Below the pieces are notes generated by a model. It searched no databases. It was not told where the DNA came from and was given only the letters and a program-made list of their open reading frames with translations. A stretch of 64,000 bases of DNA, from positions 62,001 to 126,000 of the forward strand of contig JBBPSI010000003.1 in NCBI GenBank assembly GCA_038093515.1, written 5' to 3'. Shown piece after piece: positions 33,211-42,938 of this stretch; the stretch's first letter is position 1; every line of letters starts with the position of its first letter. This DNA is from Butyriboletus loyo (taxonomy: Eukaryota; Basidiomycota; Agaricomycetes; Boletales; Boletaceae). Made by a program: the position numbers and the translations under genes.

Positions 33211-34557
33211 TCACGAAGAGCAACAACTCCAGCCTCCCGAAGAGCGCGCCTTCTCGCGTGCCTCTTCTTCCTCTGCCTGAGCTGCCCATGTGGGCGTACT
33301 CGCCGACGTCAGAAGCACGCTATCACGCTTTCGGAGTTCGTTCTCTCGTTCGATGACATCCTTTCTTTCAATTATCGCTCCAATGATAGAATCGAAGAGA
33401 GTTTGGATGCCTTCCATGGAGAGGGGGTGATTAGAAGTGACAACAAGTAGCACATCTTGGGACTCACCAAAATCGTCTTTTGCAGAAACCTCGAAGAGCT
33501 CCATACCCTGGAGGAGGCCCCATTCTTGGTCATCTTCTGCGTCGTCTTCCTCCAGACTATTGCTGCTTGTCTCTGCGTTTTCGTTCCACCCTCCGGTGTA
33601 CCTTCCGAAGTGGGAACCGAACCGTGATTGTGTAGAGCGAGAAGTTTCCAAGGTCTTTGATCTGTTCAACTTTATTCCGCCGGCCGTTTTCGAGCGCGGG
33701 AGGCCGCTAGAAGTGTTGCAGCGTTTGAGCCCATCACTGATAACTGGATCAAGATATGAGGCGCTGTGTGGAGGGGAGGACTTGACAGGCGGGGAATTCA
33801 ATGGAGCAGAGCGAATGCTGGTGAAGGAGGTAAACCTCGGGCGAATATATGACAATGTGGATGGTGGGGGCGGTGGTGGTGGTGGTGGAGATGGAGGTCG
33901 GGGTGGGGGAAACCAGTTATGTAGAGACAAACGTGCAAGATCTGGGGTGACTTGACGTTGGTGATGCAAGTCAGCTTTGGAGCCAACGATGTAGATGATG
34001 AGTTCTGGTGGACAATTTTTCTTCAATTCTGGATGAAGCGGTTGAGGAGGTGGAACGACTGAGGGGGAAGTAAGCACTCGCCTGCAAGCCAACCTCGTAT
34101 ATCGTCAAACGTCGAAGCATTCGTTATATCGTACAAAAGAAGGGCAGCGTTGGCGCCTCGATAATACATGGGAGCCTAGGAGGTTGTCAGCATCTGAGAT
34201 GGTTTTAGGTGCGGGAGGTAGAGAAGGGGAGGCTCACCATGCTACGAAATCTCTCCTGTCCAGCCGTGTCCCAGAGTTGAAGGCTGACTTTGAGGCCGTC
34301 CATGTATACCTTCTTAGTAACGAAGAAGGCACCGGTAGTCGACGTCACGCTCCTGGGATCGAACTTGTTTTGTGTGTACCGATGGAGCAGACTGGTCTTC
34401 CCGACGCCTATGTGGGAACATCGGAGTGAGATTTGGGGTGTGGACAATGTGAGTGTGAGCAGGACGGACCTGTATTACCCATGACAACAATTTTGGCATC
34501 TATGCCATGCTCGTACCTGGTCGATGAGGGACGGTCCCAAGCGCGATAGTCGGCCAT
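33211..34557 (-). CDS. Rab-family small GTPase (Rab5/21-like) with long proline-rich insertion
   Basis: A membrane-traffic GTPase, about 370 residues against the usual 200-220. The start at 34557 opens [10 protein letters not shown]. Motifs after splicing are G1 GNTGVGKTS (28-36), switch [13 protein letters not shown]3 [12 protein letters not shown] with [18 protein letters not shown], the conserved Trp in [17 protein letters not shown]4 as GSKADL, and G5 as EVSAK. Between G4 and G5, normally about 30 residues, lie about 160, with a poly-Pro run, Ser/Arg-rich stretches and an acidic tract [11 protein letters not shown]. Part of this might be an unspliced intron, but most of it reads as coding. 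The C-terminus SGGWSCCSS carries a double-Cys prenylation site. Intron 34081-34029 has a GC donor; intron 33467-33411 is 57 nt and stop-free. Confidence 0.88.
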
Positions 34558-34832
34558 TGGGAGGGGCGTCGAGGGTGTTTGGGGATGCCACGGAGGGCGG
34601 GGAGGGGGGAGGGGAGGAGGAAGAAAGGAAGACAGGAGCGGGCCAAGGTGACGAAGATATCCAACTCGGCAGCCTGACGCGACCGGGTCTCACGTGCGCC
34701 CCGCCACGGACCTGGGCGCTCTCGAGTCTCCGTTCTTGTGGCACACAGCGACAACGAGAGGTCTACATAACGGGCGTGCCCATCGATTTTGAAAACATAA
34801 CGAAGACATGTCATCCATTACGCGTACACCCT

Positions 34833-35522
34833 CTACTCCTGGTTTACGGGCGGGAACTCGAACACAACATCCTTGCCAGTCAAACGACGGTACACGGACG
34901 AGAACGAGTCCAACTTGTATTCCAGCGATGTTGCCTCTTTCGAATCAAGGATCCTGCACCAGCGCTCAGCACAGCCCATCGCCAAGTAACACATCACCTA
35001 CACTTTCAGCAGTTTCGAGCCGTCTACAGCGATACGCGTCCTCTTCCCGACAATCTCGGTGGGGAAGACGAGGTCCTCGAGAATCTTCTCGTGCACTGAC
35101 GTGAGCGTGCGGGAGCGTGGTCTCTTTTGCTTGGTGCGCGAGTTACGTGTGGGTTTGCTCAGCATCCGACGCTGAGCGACGAAAACGACGTGTCTGTCGG
35201 AGAACTTCTTTTCTAGTTCCCGGGTGAGTCTGTGATATGCAAGTTCAGGTTGACGATCAGCCCTGTAAGGACGCACACACCGTGGCTGTATTTTGCGGAA
35301 CGCCTTCAATTGTGGAACGGGGACAAAGACGACGATAGCTTTCTTGCCACCTCGGACGTCAACCTCGCGGGCAGCAGAGATCTGTAGGGCACGGAGCTCG
35401 GCCTTGAGCTCGGGAACGTTGTTCTCCAGGTCAATAAGGGCCTGGGCGATGCTGGTTTCGGTCTCATCCGGGGATGTTTGGGGAGCGTTGGCGGTACGAA
35501 CGATCTTGTGGTTGACAGACAT
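34833..35522 (-). CDS. RPS7: 40S ribosomal protein S7 (eS7)
   Basis: Small-subunit protein of eukaryotes, about 195 residues. Three exons. The first is 35522 down to about 35283, [17 protein letters not shown] with [20 protein letters not shown] and [20 protein letters not shown]. The intron GTGTGT...CACAG leads to [20 protein letters not shown] with [21 protein letters not shown] second intron of 48 nt (GTAGGT...TGCAG) leads to [20 protein letters not shown] and [18 protein letters not shown] before the stop. All blocks match eS7 in order. The short last exon (34949 down to 34833) carries no ATG and is easy to miss. The upstream gap to CNS1 is 282 bp and should hold the promoter. Confidence 0.95.
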
Positions 35523-35804
35523 GATGGCCTAGAGGTGAGTGCGGTCAGCACCCTGCCGCGCAAGTCCACATCCACCGAATCCGAGCATTTCTTGCTGGAT
35601 ATCACACCCCCACGTCCCTCAGCAGTACATCCAACGACATTACGGGGCCCTGACAGAGTCTGGAATGGACTCACCGAGCTTGACGCCTTTGTCGATGTCT
35701 TTTGTGTGGATGGTCTCGTGCGATGGCTCGTCTCCCATCCAACCAAACACGGCCAATGCGACCTACTTAGGAAACTCGACCACCCTACTCGATTCGACCC
35801 CTCC

Positions 35805-37034
35805 CTAGGACATGTCTCTCGTACGCTTGTACTCATCCACCCATGTCTGTTCCTTGTCGCCCCTTGGTAGCACCGCAAAGGTCAAATACCCGTCCTTTAT
35901 CTCCAGTCCATCCGCAGAATCGCCCTCCTTCTCCTTTGCCGTCTTGCACACGTCCCGTAGTGTCATTTTTTTTCCAACCTTGAGCAGCCGTTTTCGACGC
36001 GTCATTGCATACACTACAATGTTACTGGCCTTGTACTCCTGCTTTTCATCCCAAGTCGGTGCAGGCGCCTGTGGCGGGAACATCTGAGAAATATGCGCGT
36101 AGAAAGTAGTATCTTCCACAAAATGAGTAATGACATCCGATGTTGCATATTGAGGGTACAAAAAGAAAACCGGAAAGACGAGTGTCGAGCGAGTTGGATT
36201 GTCAGAGTCAAAGTGTGGAGAATACGGATTTTCCAACGTTCCCTGTGGGCTGTTGGTTGGGTAGAGGTGTCGTTCCTTCCAATCGAGGGTTTAGTGTCGG
36301 TGCTAAGAACATCAAATCGCCTACCCTGAACGCTATCTGGAGGAGCTGCTGCTCTTCCCTTTCTCTGCGCAAGCGCTCCTCCTTTGCTTGACGCTGACGA
36401 TCTTTTGCTTTTTTTGTGCTCTCTGCGCGTGACCGAAGGGACTGTACAGTTTGACTGTGAGGATCGAACACGAGACATCGATCGCAACAGTCCAGGGCCT
36501 CCTCAAGCTGATCCAGAGCTAGCAGCGCTATTGCTGAACGATATAATGCTTTCGATGCCTTGGCATTGATATTCAATGCTTTTGAACAATCCTTGAGCAC
36601 TAGGCCATAGTTTTCTGCCTTGGCGGTCAGCGCTCACTGCGGGACGAAAGACAACACATACTCAGCTCAAGATTACAGGCAGCGCGATTGCAATATAAAT
36701 TTTCTTGGAGTGTAGAGTCCGTCGGCTTCGCATCGAGGCCTTGGGTATAGAAACCAATGGCTTCTCGGTAACGCTTTCCCTTGAAGTAGTCGTTCCCTTG
36801 CTCCTTGAAATTCTGGGCGATTTCTTAGGAACTGGTCAGTGACATCGCATGAAAACAGCGCGTCGACACACCATCCGCTGTACCGTCATATGTGAGGCTC
36901 TGCAATGCTTGGAACGCGACATCGTCCGAGTCCTCGCTGGGCAAAGACTTCATGAATAATGGGAGGGATTCTAGGGACCCCAGCGTCTCCTTGAGGTCGA
37001 CATGTGCTGGCTGTGGTCCAATCTGTGAAGCCAT
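35805..37034 (-). CDS. CNS1: CNS1/TTC4-type TPR co-chaperone of Hsp90 and Hsp70
   Basis: A TPR protein that binds the C-terminal tails of Hsp90 and Hsp70 and, in yeast, supports eEF2 folding; it is essential there. About 340 residues. The start at 37034 opens MASQIGPQPAHVDL, then LPLFMKSLPSEDSDDVAFQA and LQSLTYDGTAD. After a short intron the TPR block reads NFKEQGNDYFKGKRYREAIG, then LYCNRAACNLELKNYG and LVLKDCSKALNINAKASKAL. The linker is a basic helix (AKDRQRQAKEERLRREREEQ). The C-terminal wheel domain has FPVFFLYPQYATSDVITHFV and TFYAHISQMFP, ending TWVDEYKRTRDMS. Three to four introns lie, for example, at about 36600-36660 and 36270-36325. It is divergent to L2HGDH; the start codons are 195 bp apart. 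Confidence 0.9.
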
Positions 37035-37228
37035 GTTCAACCTAGTCTTACTCTGGTGGAGTCCCTTAGTTGAAGAGACGGACGAGTACAAACGTAGGTA
37101 GATAAGATAAGATTCATGTCTGTCGAGTTATCTAACCGAAACCAGCTGACCCCGCAAAACTGGTAGTAGACATCAACCATGCCTTTCGGAAATCCGCTTT
37201 ACTTCCTCCAGCTTTCCCATCTTGCCAG

Positions 37229-38815
37229 ATGGCTCCCCTAGCCGTGCGAGGACTAAAAGCTGCCCTAAACTCTACAGGCAGATTCAAATTCAAGGTCGGT
37301 TCACCCCCGAACGCCTTGATGAGTGCTCTGGATGACACGTATGCTAGAGCCCGGATGCAGCGGTCGACTTTCTCGTTATTGGAGGAGGTGAATCCGTGCA
37401 CTATTTGTGTTTCATAGAGCACTCATCATTCCTGAATCTACCATTAGGTGTGGTCGGTCTAGCAATTGCTCAACGGCTGTCTCAGCGATTTCCGACAAAG
37501 ACAACGTTTCTCGTAGAAAGGCATGTACGAGCTGGGGAGGAGATCAGGTGTGTTTGTGTATTAGATATCGCACTGGTCCTGGTTCATAACGTAGTGTTAG
37601 TTCTCGAAACTCCGAAGTGATTCATGCAGGTGTGACTCTGCCAGGACAACGAACTCGTGCGTCGCAGACTCATTACCTTTCTTCGTTGCAGGTCTCTACT
37701 ACCCACCCGAGTCTTTGAAAACGCGACTGTGCCTACGTGGGCGCTACCTCATGTATCAACGGTGCAAAGAATACAGCATCCCGTACCGTAAAACGGGAAA
37801 GCTTGTTGTTGCTCACGAGAGCCAACGATCGTATGTTGAAAGCTTGCTTGAGAAATCCCACCGGCTTTCGTGGCCTCCCCACTCGGCACAAGCACCGCAA
37901 CTGGCAGGCGAGCCAGTCCTCCCCACTACCCTCGTTAGCGGAGACTGTGCGCGCGAGTTGGAGCCAAGTCTGTCAAACGACATATCCATAGCTTTGTGGA
38001 GCCCAGAGACGGGTATCATTAATTCCCATGCACTCATGGAGGGCCTCGAGAAAGACATCCTGGAGTCTGAAGGAGGAGAGCTCGTGTACTCCACGCGTGT
38101 TGTCCGTGTCGATCCCTACAAGGGCGCCGAGGACTTTCCTACGGCACCCTCCCATGACGGCTGGGTGGTGCAGACTGTGACCGACGATGCACAGGAAGGA
38201 GATGCCCTCCTTGCGAAGACACTGATCAATGCGTCCGGATTGTCCGCCAACCTCATTCTCAATTCTCTTCTCCCCGAGTCCTCTCGGATATCAATGTATT
38301 ACGCGCGTGGTTCGTACGCAGCATACAGTGGCCCAGGCATTTCCAATGTCAGTCACCTTATATACCCCTGCCCCGAGACGGGACGCAACAAACACGCTTT
38401 CCAATCTCTTGGCACACACTTGACCCTTGACTTGCAAGGGAGGGTCCGATTTGGGCCCGACCTAGAGTGGATATCGCCACCGACGGACGCACCGGACTTT
38501 TGCTCCAACGAGGAGAACGTTGACTTTTGGACGCAGCACCTAGTACCCAGTGAATCGCGGCTAGAGGAGATGCACAAGGCAGTGACACAGTATCTGCCAG
38601 GGGTCGCATGCGAGGGACTCAGAGCAGATTATGTCGGTATTCGGCCGAAGCTTGTGGTTTCAGGATTCCAGGATTTCGTTGTACGGAAGGATTATGCAGA
38701 CGGGAGGGACAGTGGGCTGATGGTGAGCCTGTTGGGTATTGAGAGTCCTGGCCTCACATCCAGCCTTGCGATTGCGGAACATGTGGTTGAGGACGTGATT
38801 AGGGTTCAAAAGTAG
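37229..38815 (+). CDS. L-2-hydroxyglutarate dehydrogenase, FAD-dependent, mitochondrial
   Basis: Oxidises L-2-hydroxyglutarate to 2-oxoglutarate, a metabolite-repair reaction in mitochondria. The start at 37229 opens MAPLAVRGLKAALNSTGRFK, a basic, Ser/Thr-containing leader fit for mitochondrial import. Four introns (for example 37294-37352, 37389-37447 and a 3n-free one after GEEI) assemble the FAD-binding Rossmann motif FLVIGGGVVGLAIAQRL. Next come TFLVERHVRAGEEI, SSRNSEVIHAGLYYPP, LCLRGRYLMYQRCKEYSIPY, TLINASGLSAN, SYAAYSGPG, and YVGIRPKLV. The C-terminal FAD contact is LLGIESPGLTSSLAIAEHVV. About 450 residues, normal for the family. The reading ends in VQK and TAG at 38815. The whole motif set of the DAO-fold family is intact. 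Confidence 0.92.
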
Positions 38816-38921
38816 TCGATCGTAGCCACACGCACGGCCAGTCCCCTGACCTAATTCGAGCTCAGACGAGACTTAGAAAGCAACGACAAAGTGCGACCCT
38901 GCCATTTTCCCAGCATCCATC

Positions 38922-39660
38922 ATGTTCCGCTCAGCACTCTCAAGGACTGTCCTCACTTCTGTTGCTGCGTCAAGGACAAGGACTGGCGTTGCTCCCGTCC
39001 TCGCCCGCGGTTATCACGAGAAAGTTATTTCTCATTACGAGAGCCCACGGAACGTTCGTTGCATCCAACGTTCACATCTTGCGCAAAGCTCATCTCTCTT
39101 TCTATCTAGGTGGGCTCTCTTCCCAAAGACGACATTGATGTTGGTACGGGGCTTGTGGGAGCACCTGCGTACGTACCTGGCCTCGCCCGTTCGTGATGCA
39201 TCCAATGAAACTGAACTCCTTCCTTACGCAGTTGCGGAGATGTCATGAAACTTCAAATTCGCGTCGATGAGAATGGCATCATCAGTGATGTCAAGTTCAA
39301 AACTTTTGGCTGTGGAAGTGCCATCGCCTCCAGCTCTTACATGACCGAGCGGGTAAAAGGTCTCTCTCTCGATGACGCTTCCAAGATCCAGAATACCGAA
39401 ATCGCTAAAGAGTTGTGCCTTCCGCCCGTGAAACTCCACTGCTCCAGTAAGCGCTTTCTCACCGCGACGGGTACTTTCTTATCTGATATACTTCACTTCC
39501 CACAGTGTTGGCCGAAGACGCCATACGTTCGGCTATTCGGGACTATCGTTCCAAACGGAACAACCTAGCCGATCCTAAAAAAGCTGGTTATATTGATGTG
39601 ACCCAGAGCTCCGCAACAGGAGAGACCGTTGCCACCGCTCATCCCGCTCAATCACCATAA
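38922..39660 (+). CDS. ISU1: Iron-sulfur cluster assembly scaffold ISU1 (IscU)
   Basis: Mitochondrial scaffold on which [2Fe-2S] clusters are built by Nfs1, Isd11 and frataxin before Hsp70-assisted transfer. Exons 38922-39053, 39110-39168, 39232-39446 and 39506-39660 give 186 residues. The first 35 residues ([20 protein letters not shown]...) form a mitochondrial presequence, ending near ARGYHEKV. The scaffold shows [39 protein letters not shown] and the Hsp70-binding LPPVK followed by LHCSMLAEDAIRAI. The three cluster Cys are therefore present. The C-terminus is longer than yeast Isu1 by about 20 residues ([19 protein letters not shown]). It follows L2HGDH on the same strand, 106 bp behind its stop. 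Confidence 0.95.
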
Positions 39661-39851
39661 GCTAGTTGGTCCCACGTGTCTGCTCTCTTTGTCCCAGCTA
39701 CCTGCTTTGTATCTTCTTATGGTTTCAAAAGGACTCACCGTATATGTACATTGACATGGAACGATCGATTTAGGTCTGAAAGCTCACGCGGTTCGTTACA
39801 TGCAGGTGCTTCTCAGGCGTTTGAATTCACACATGGGGGTCAGTGTCTATT

Positions 39852-41956
39852 TTATCCTTTATTCGCACTCCCCTTCTGCCCCACAAATGAGAAGCTCCCG
39901 GCTGCAAACCACCGTTCATTGGCCTCCTTGACTCGCTGAGCAGCCGCAGCACGATTAGTCAGCTCAAAACCTGAGACTGAGTCAGCGTGCAAAATCAGAC
40001 GGTGATAACACTGCAACCAACCTTGCACCGGAGTCACGGTCAGCGACGTGGCCGTTCCCGATGTCATCGAGCCGCCTTGTGCCGCACGCGTCAGCGCAGC
40101 CGTCCGCAGCTTGTTCACCTTGGATAACTTTGCTGTTGATTTTATCGGGTTTAGCTACAGGATCAGACCAGAGGAGCGCTACTTGCCTCGACTCTTGGCT
40201 TCTCCGAGTCCAGCCCGGACCTTGCCCGTTCCGACGCCGATCATGCCGAGGCCCTTTGTCTGGTCAAAGGCACCAACCTCCTCCTCGGCCTCCCCGAATG
40301 CCATTCGGTTCTGGAGTTTGCGCAACTCGGTCTGAGCGTACGCTTCTTTGGCTTTACGCGCCCTGGAAACGGAACGTGAGGCCCGGTGTTGAAAGGGGAC
40401 GAGGCGACAGGACGAACCGTTTCCCCCCTCTTCGCTTTTTCGGTCCATCGTTGGGGATAGGGAGTGCTTTGGTGATTTTGGCGGGTGGGGGGGCTGCGAG
40501 ACGGTCTATGTGCTTCTCAATTTTATCTCGAAGATCCTGACCGTACGATCCTGGATAATTTTCAACACGAGGAATGCAACGACTGGCTCTCAGAATATGC
40601 TCACCATCTCTGCGGGTCCGTTCGAGATCCATGCGAGCAGCAAGCACACATTTTGCGCCAACGGTTCGCTGCACCTTGAGGCGATACTCTGGAGGTGTTT
40701 GCTGTACTAGGTCGCATTGAAGCACGAAGCCTGTGTGCCTCCGTTGGGTGACTGTGGAGAATCCGAGTGCAGTCTTCTTTTGGCCACCAAGAAGCTAGGG
40801 AAGAACATCGTAAGACGAATTACGAGGGAAAATGTCGTGGCGTGACTGACATGAACGTTACACGATGGCATTTTGGCTAGCGGACCGAGGCCACCTGCGA
40901 CACCGAGCAGTTTTGCGGCTGTAGTAGTACCAACAATAGCTGATAGATTGGGAGCAAGAACATTCATTCTTGAGCTAACGTACATGAATATCTGCAACGG
41001 CAGGATGAGAAAGTATTAGATTGGGAGGGATGCAACTCACAGTTTTGCGCGTCTCCTCCAAACGGTCAGCGAGATCACAAGCTCGCTCAACGGCTTTCCA
41101 TTGAACGTCTGAAAGAGGTTGACCTGAGCTCGTTGTGGCCGTGATCAAAACACTCATGATCACGGCAGCAGGCAGTACGCCCGTTAGGTCAACCTTTGTA
41201 GGATCCTAAGAGAATGGAAGCTTAGACAGACCCTCATTCGCGGATGGGTTTGACAAACCTCGTTGTTGGCAAGAATGCGCACCGCTCTTATGTACTGAGC
41301 GGGGTCTTGAACCAGTTGCTCCAGTTCGGGGAACTTTGGTGCATAGTGGTCACGGATGAACTGGGGACGAGGATTCAGTGGCCAAGAAAACCGTGCGCGT
41401 TTGCAGCGTACCTTGTGTACCACGAGAATTTCGTTGTCAATATCAACGGATAAGTTATTTGCTTGCACGATGAGTGTGTACTCCGGGTTCAAGTGCGCAG
41501 GAAGCGATATTGCATCTGCTGAGCTTGGATTTGCTTGGAATTTCCCAATTTCCTACACATGGTTAGCAGCGGTGGGCAAAAGGAATGAGAGGATGGGGTC
41601 ACCTTCAATATATCAGACATCTTCTTGCTGCCGTCCAGTTTTGCTATCGAGCGAACATCTTCTATTGCACCGAGATCCATCTGCTGCACATCTTCCGCGT
41701 CCAGCTCCTCTGCAGGCTTTACACCGCCCTCGAGCACGAGACCACTGCTGGACTCATCTCCTGCCACATCTTCCTCCTCCTCTGCCTCTCCTTCATCTTC
41801 AGACATGTCAAGGTCTCCGTCTGCCTTGCGCTTCAACCCGTTCGGCGCCGAGCTGGCGGTCGGGGCGGAAGCGTCTTGGTTTTCTTCATAGTCCGCGCTG
41901 CCATTGTCCGAGAGGCCGTCAAGATCTGCGAGAAGCTCGTCCGCCAGTCCACTCAT
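39852..41956 (-). CDS. PRP31: U4/U6.U5 tri-snRNP protein PRP31
   Basis: Nop-domain protein that binds U4 snRNA with Snu13/15.5K and bridges U4/U6 to U5 in the spliceosome. About 540 residues in some ten exons. The start at 41956 opens [20 protein letters not shown], an acidic N-terminus. Then come [38 protein letters not shown], and [20 protein letters not shown]. The Nop domain signature is [20 protein letters not shown] followed by [15 protein letters not shown], and [20 protein letters not shown]. The C-terminal Prp31 domain reads [35 protein letters not shown] and [18 protein letters not shown]. It ends GQKGSANKG at 39852. It is divergent to MED10; the upstream gap is 376 bp. Confidence 0.93.
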
Positions 41957-42284
41957 TAGCGTGTTCGGAATCCAAGCATGCGACGCCCAAGACCGTTGTT
42001 ACCTTTTTTGGCAACAGAGACGAGGTGTGGTCCGTGCGCGGATGAGGCAGCTATATAAGCGATGTGGAGACATGAATGAACTTCATACTTACCTTGATGG
42101 CGCGTGTCCTTTCACGTACCCGGGTGTGCGGGCCGTTGGGATCTTCCATAGCACGGCGACCCTGTCCATTTCAGAGGGTAACCTCGGCTTGTATGCGCTT
42201 CGGCTCATGCACTGTCTGAATATTTTCCAGTCCTGCCGTGGCCACTCTGGCTGGGCAGGCCGTCTTTTTTTGTTCCCACATCAT

Positions 42285-42300
42285 CCTAACCCTAACCCTA
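42285..42300 (+). promoter_or_regulatory. Telomere-like CCCTAA repeat in the MED10 leader/promoter
   Basis: CCTAACCCTAACCCTA, 2.7 units of the TTAGGG-type telomere repeat on the minus strand, ends 33 bp before the MED10 start codon. Such short interstitial telobox sequences are bound by TRF/Tbf1-like factors in fungi and occur in promoters of housekeeping genes. The regulatory reading is inference. It lies in the 41957-42332 region shared by PRP31 and MED10, which otherwise holds no recognised element. Confidence 0.45.
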
Positions 42301-42332
42301 TGTACATCACCGTTTTGTTTTATACACTCGCC

Positions 42333-42938
42333 ATGTCGTTTCACCCCGACGCAGTTTTATTGAATGAACATGCTCCAGATTCGCCACGATCATCACAGTC
42401 GCCCCCACCGTCAGGACTGCAAGGTGATCTAGAACTGGAGTTACATGGGCTGGCAAACGCGTTGTACAATTTGGGCACGACGGTCATCAACGACTCCACC
42501 AAGGAGCGTGATAAACCGGCAGGAGGCAAGCAAGTCGGTCTCCGAGCGTACGTCTCCGCGAGCCTTCGTGGGGTGCCATTCACGAGCCCTATTCACGATA
42601 GCAATGAGGTGGTTCACCATCTCGCAACGATAGATGACATGGCCCAGAATATTCGAACCATGATTCCGTTCCAAGTCCTACAAGATATCGACAACGCAAG
42701 GAATCCCATGCAACTCACCAAGGAGAGGCTAGAGAGGACCGCAACCGAGAACCAATTCATAAATGGAAAGATAGCTGCTATCGACGTGAGTTGCTTAGCC
42801 GAGTTGCGCGCGCCCCCTGTCGCTAATCTATCCTAGTCTTATCGCCGGTTGTTGAATGAAGCACTCGCAAAGAACTTCCCTGACACTGCAGAGTACTTCC
42901 GCCCAAAGCCGAGCATCAAGGAGTCTATGGACACCTGA
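42333..42938 (+). CDS. MED10: Mediator complex subunit 10 (Med10/Nut2)
   Basis: Middle-module subunit of Mediator, which links activators to RNA polymerase II. The start at 42333 opens MSFHPDAVLLNEHAPDS, a short Ser/Pro leader. Then the conserved core reads LHGLANALYNLGTTVINDST, KQVGLRANEVVHHLATIDDM, IRTMIPFQVLQDIDNARNPM and TKERLERTATENQFINGKIA. Two introns fit. The first, 42548-42601, is 54 nt and stop-free, so a read-through version of 18 extra residues stays in frame. The second, about 42787-42836 (GTGAGT...CCTAG), joins AID to SYRRLLNEALAKNFPDTAEY. The stop is at 42936-42938. About 165 residues. The open frame extends far upstream of 42333, but that part has no Med10 similarity. Confidence 0.92.

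Noticed and set aside
33437..33955. Gly-rich plus-strand frame
   Set aside because: Antisense of the poly-Pro Rab insertion.
41904..42836. Open frame extending MED10 upstream by 143 codons
   Set aside because: The upstream part overlaps the PRP31 start and the telomere-like repeat and has no Med10 similarity; the Met at 42333 fits the family.
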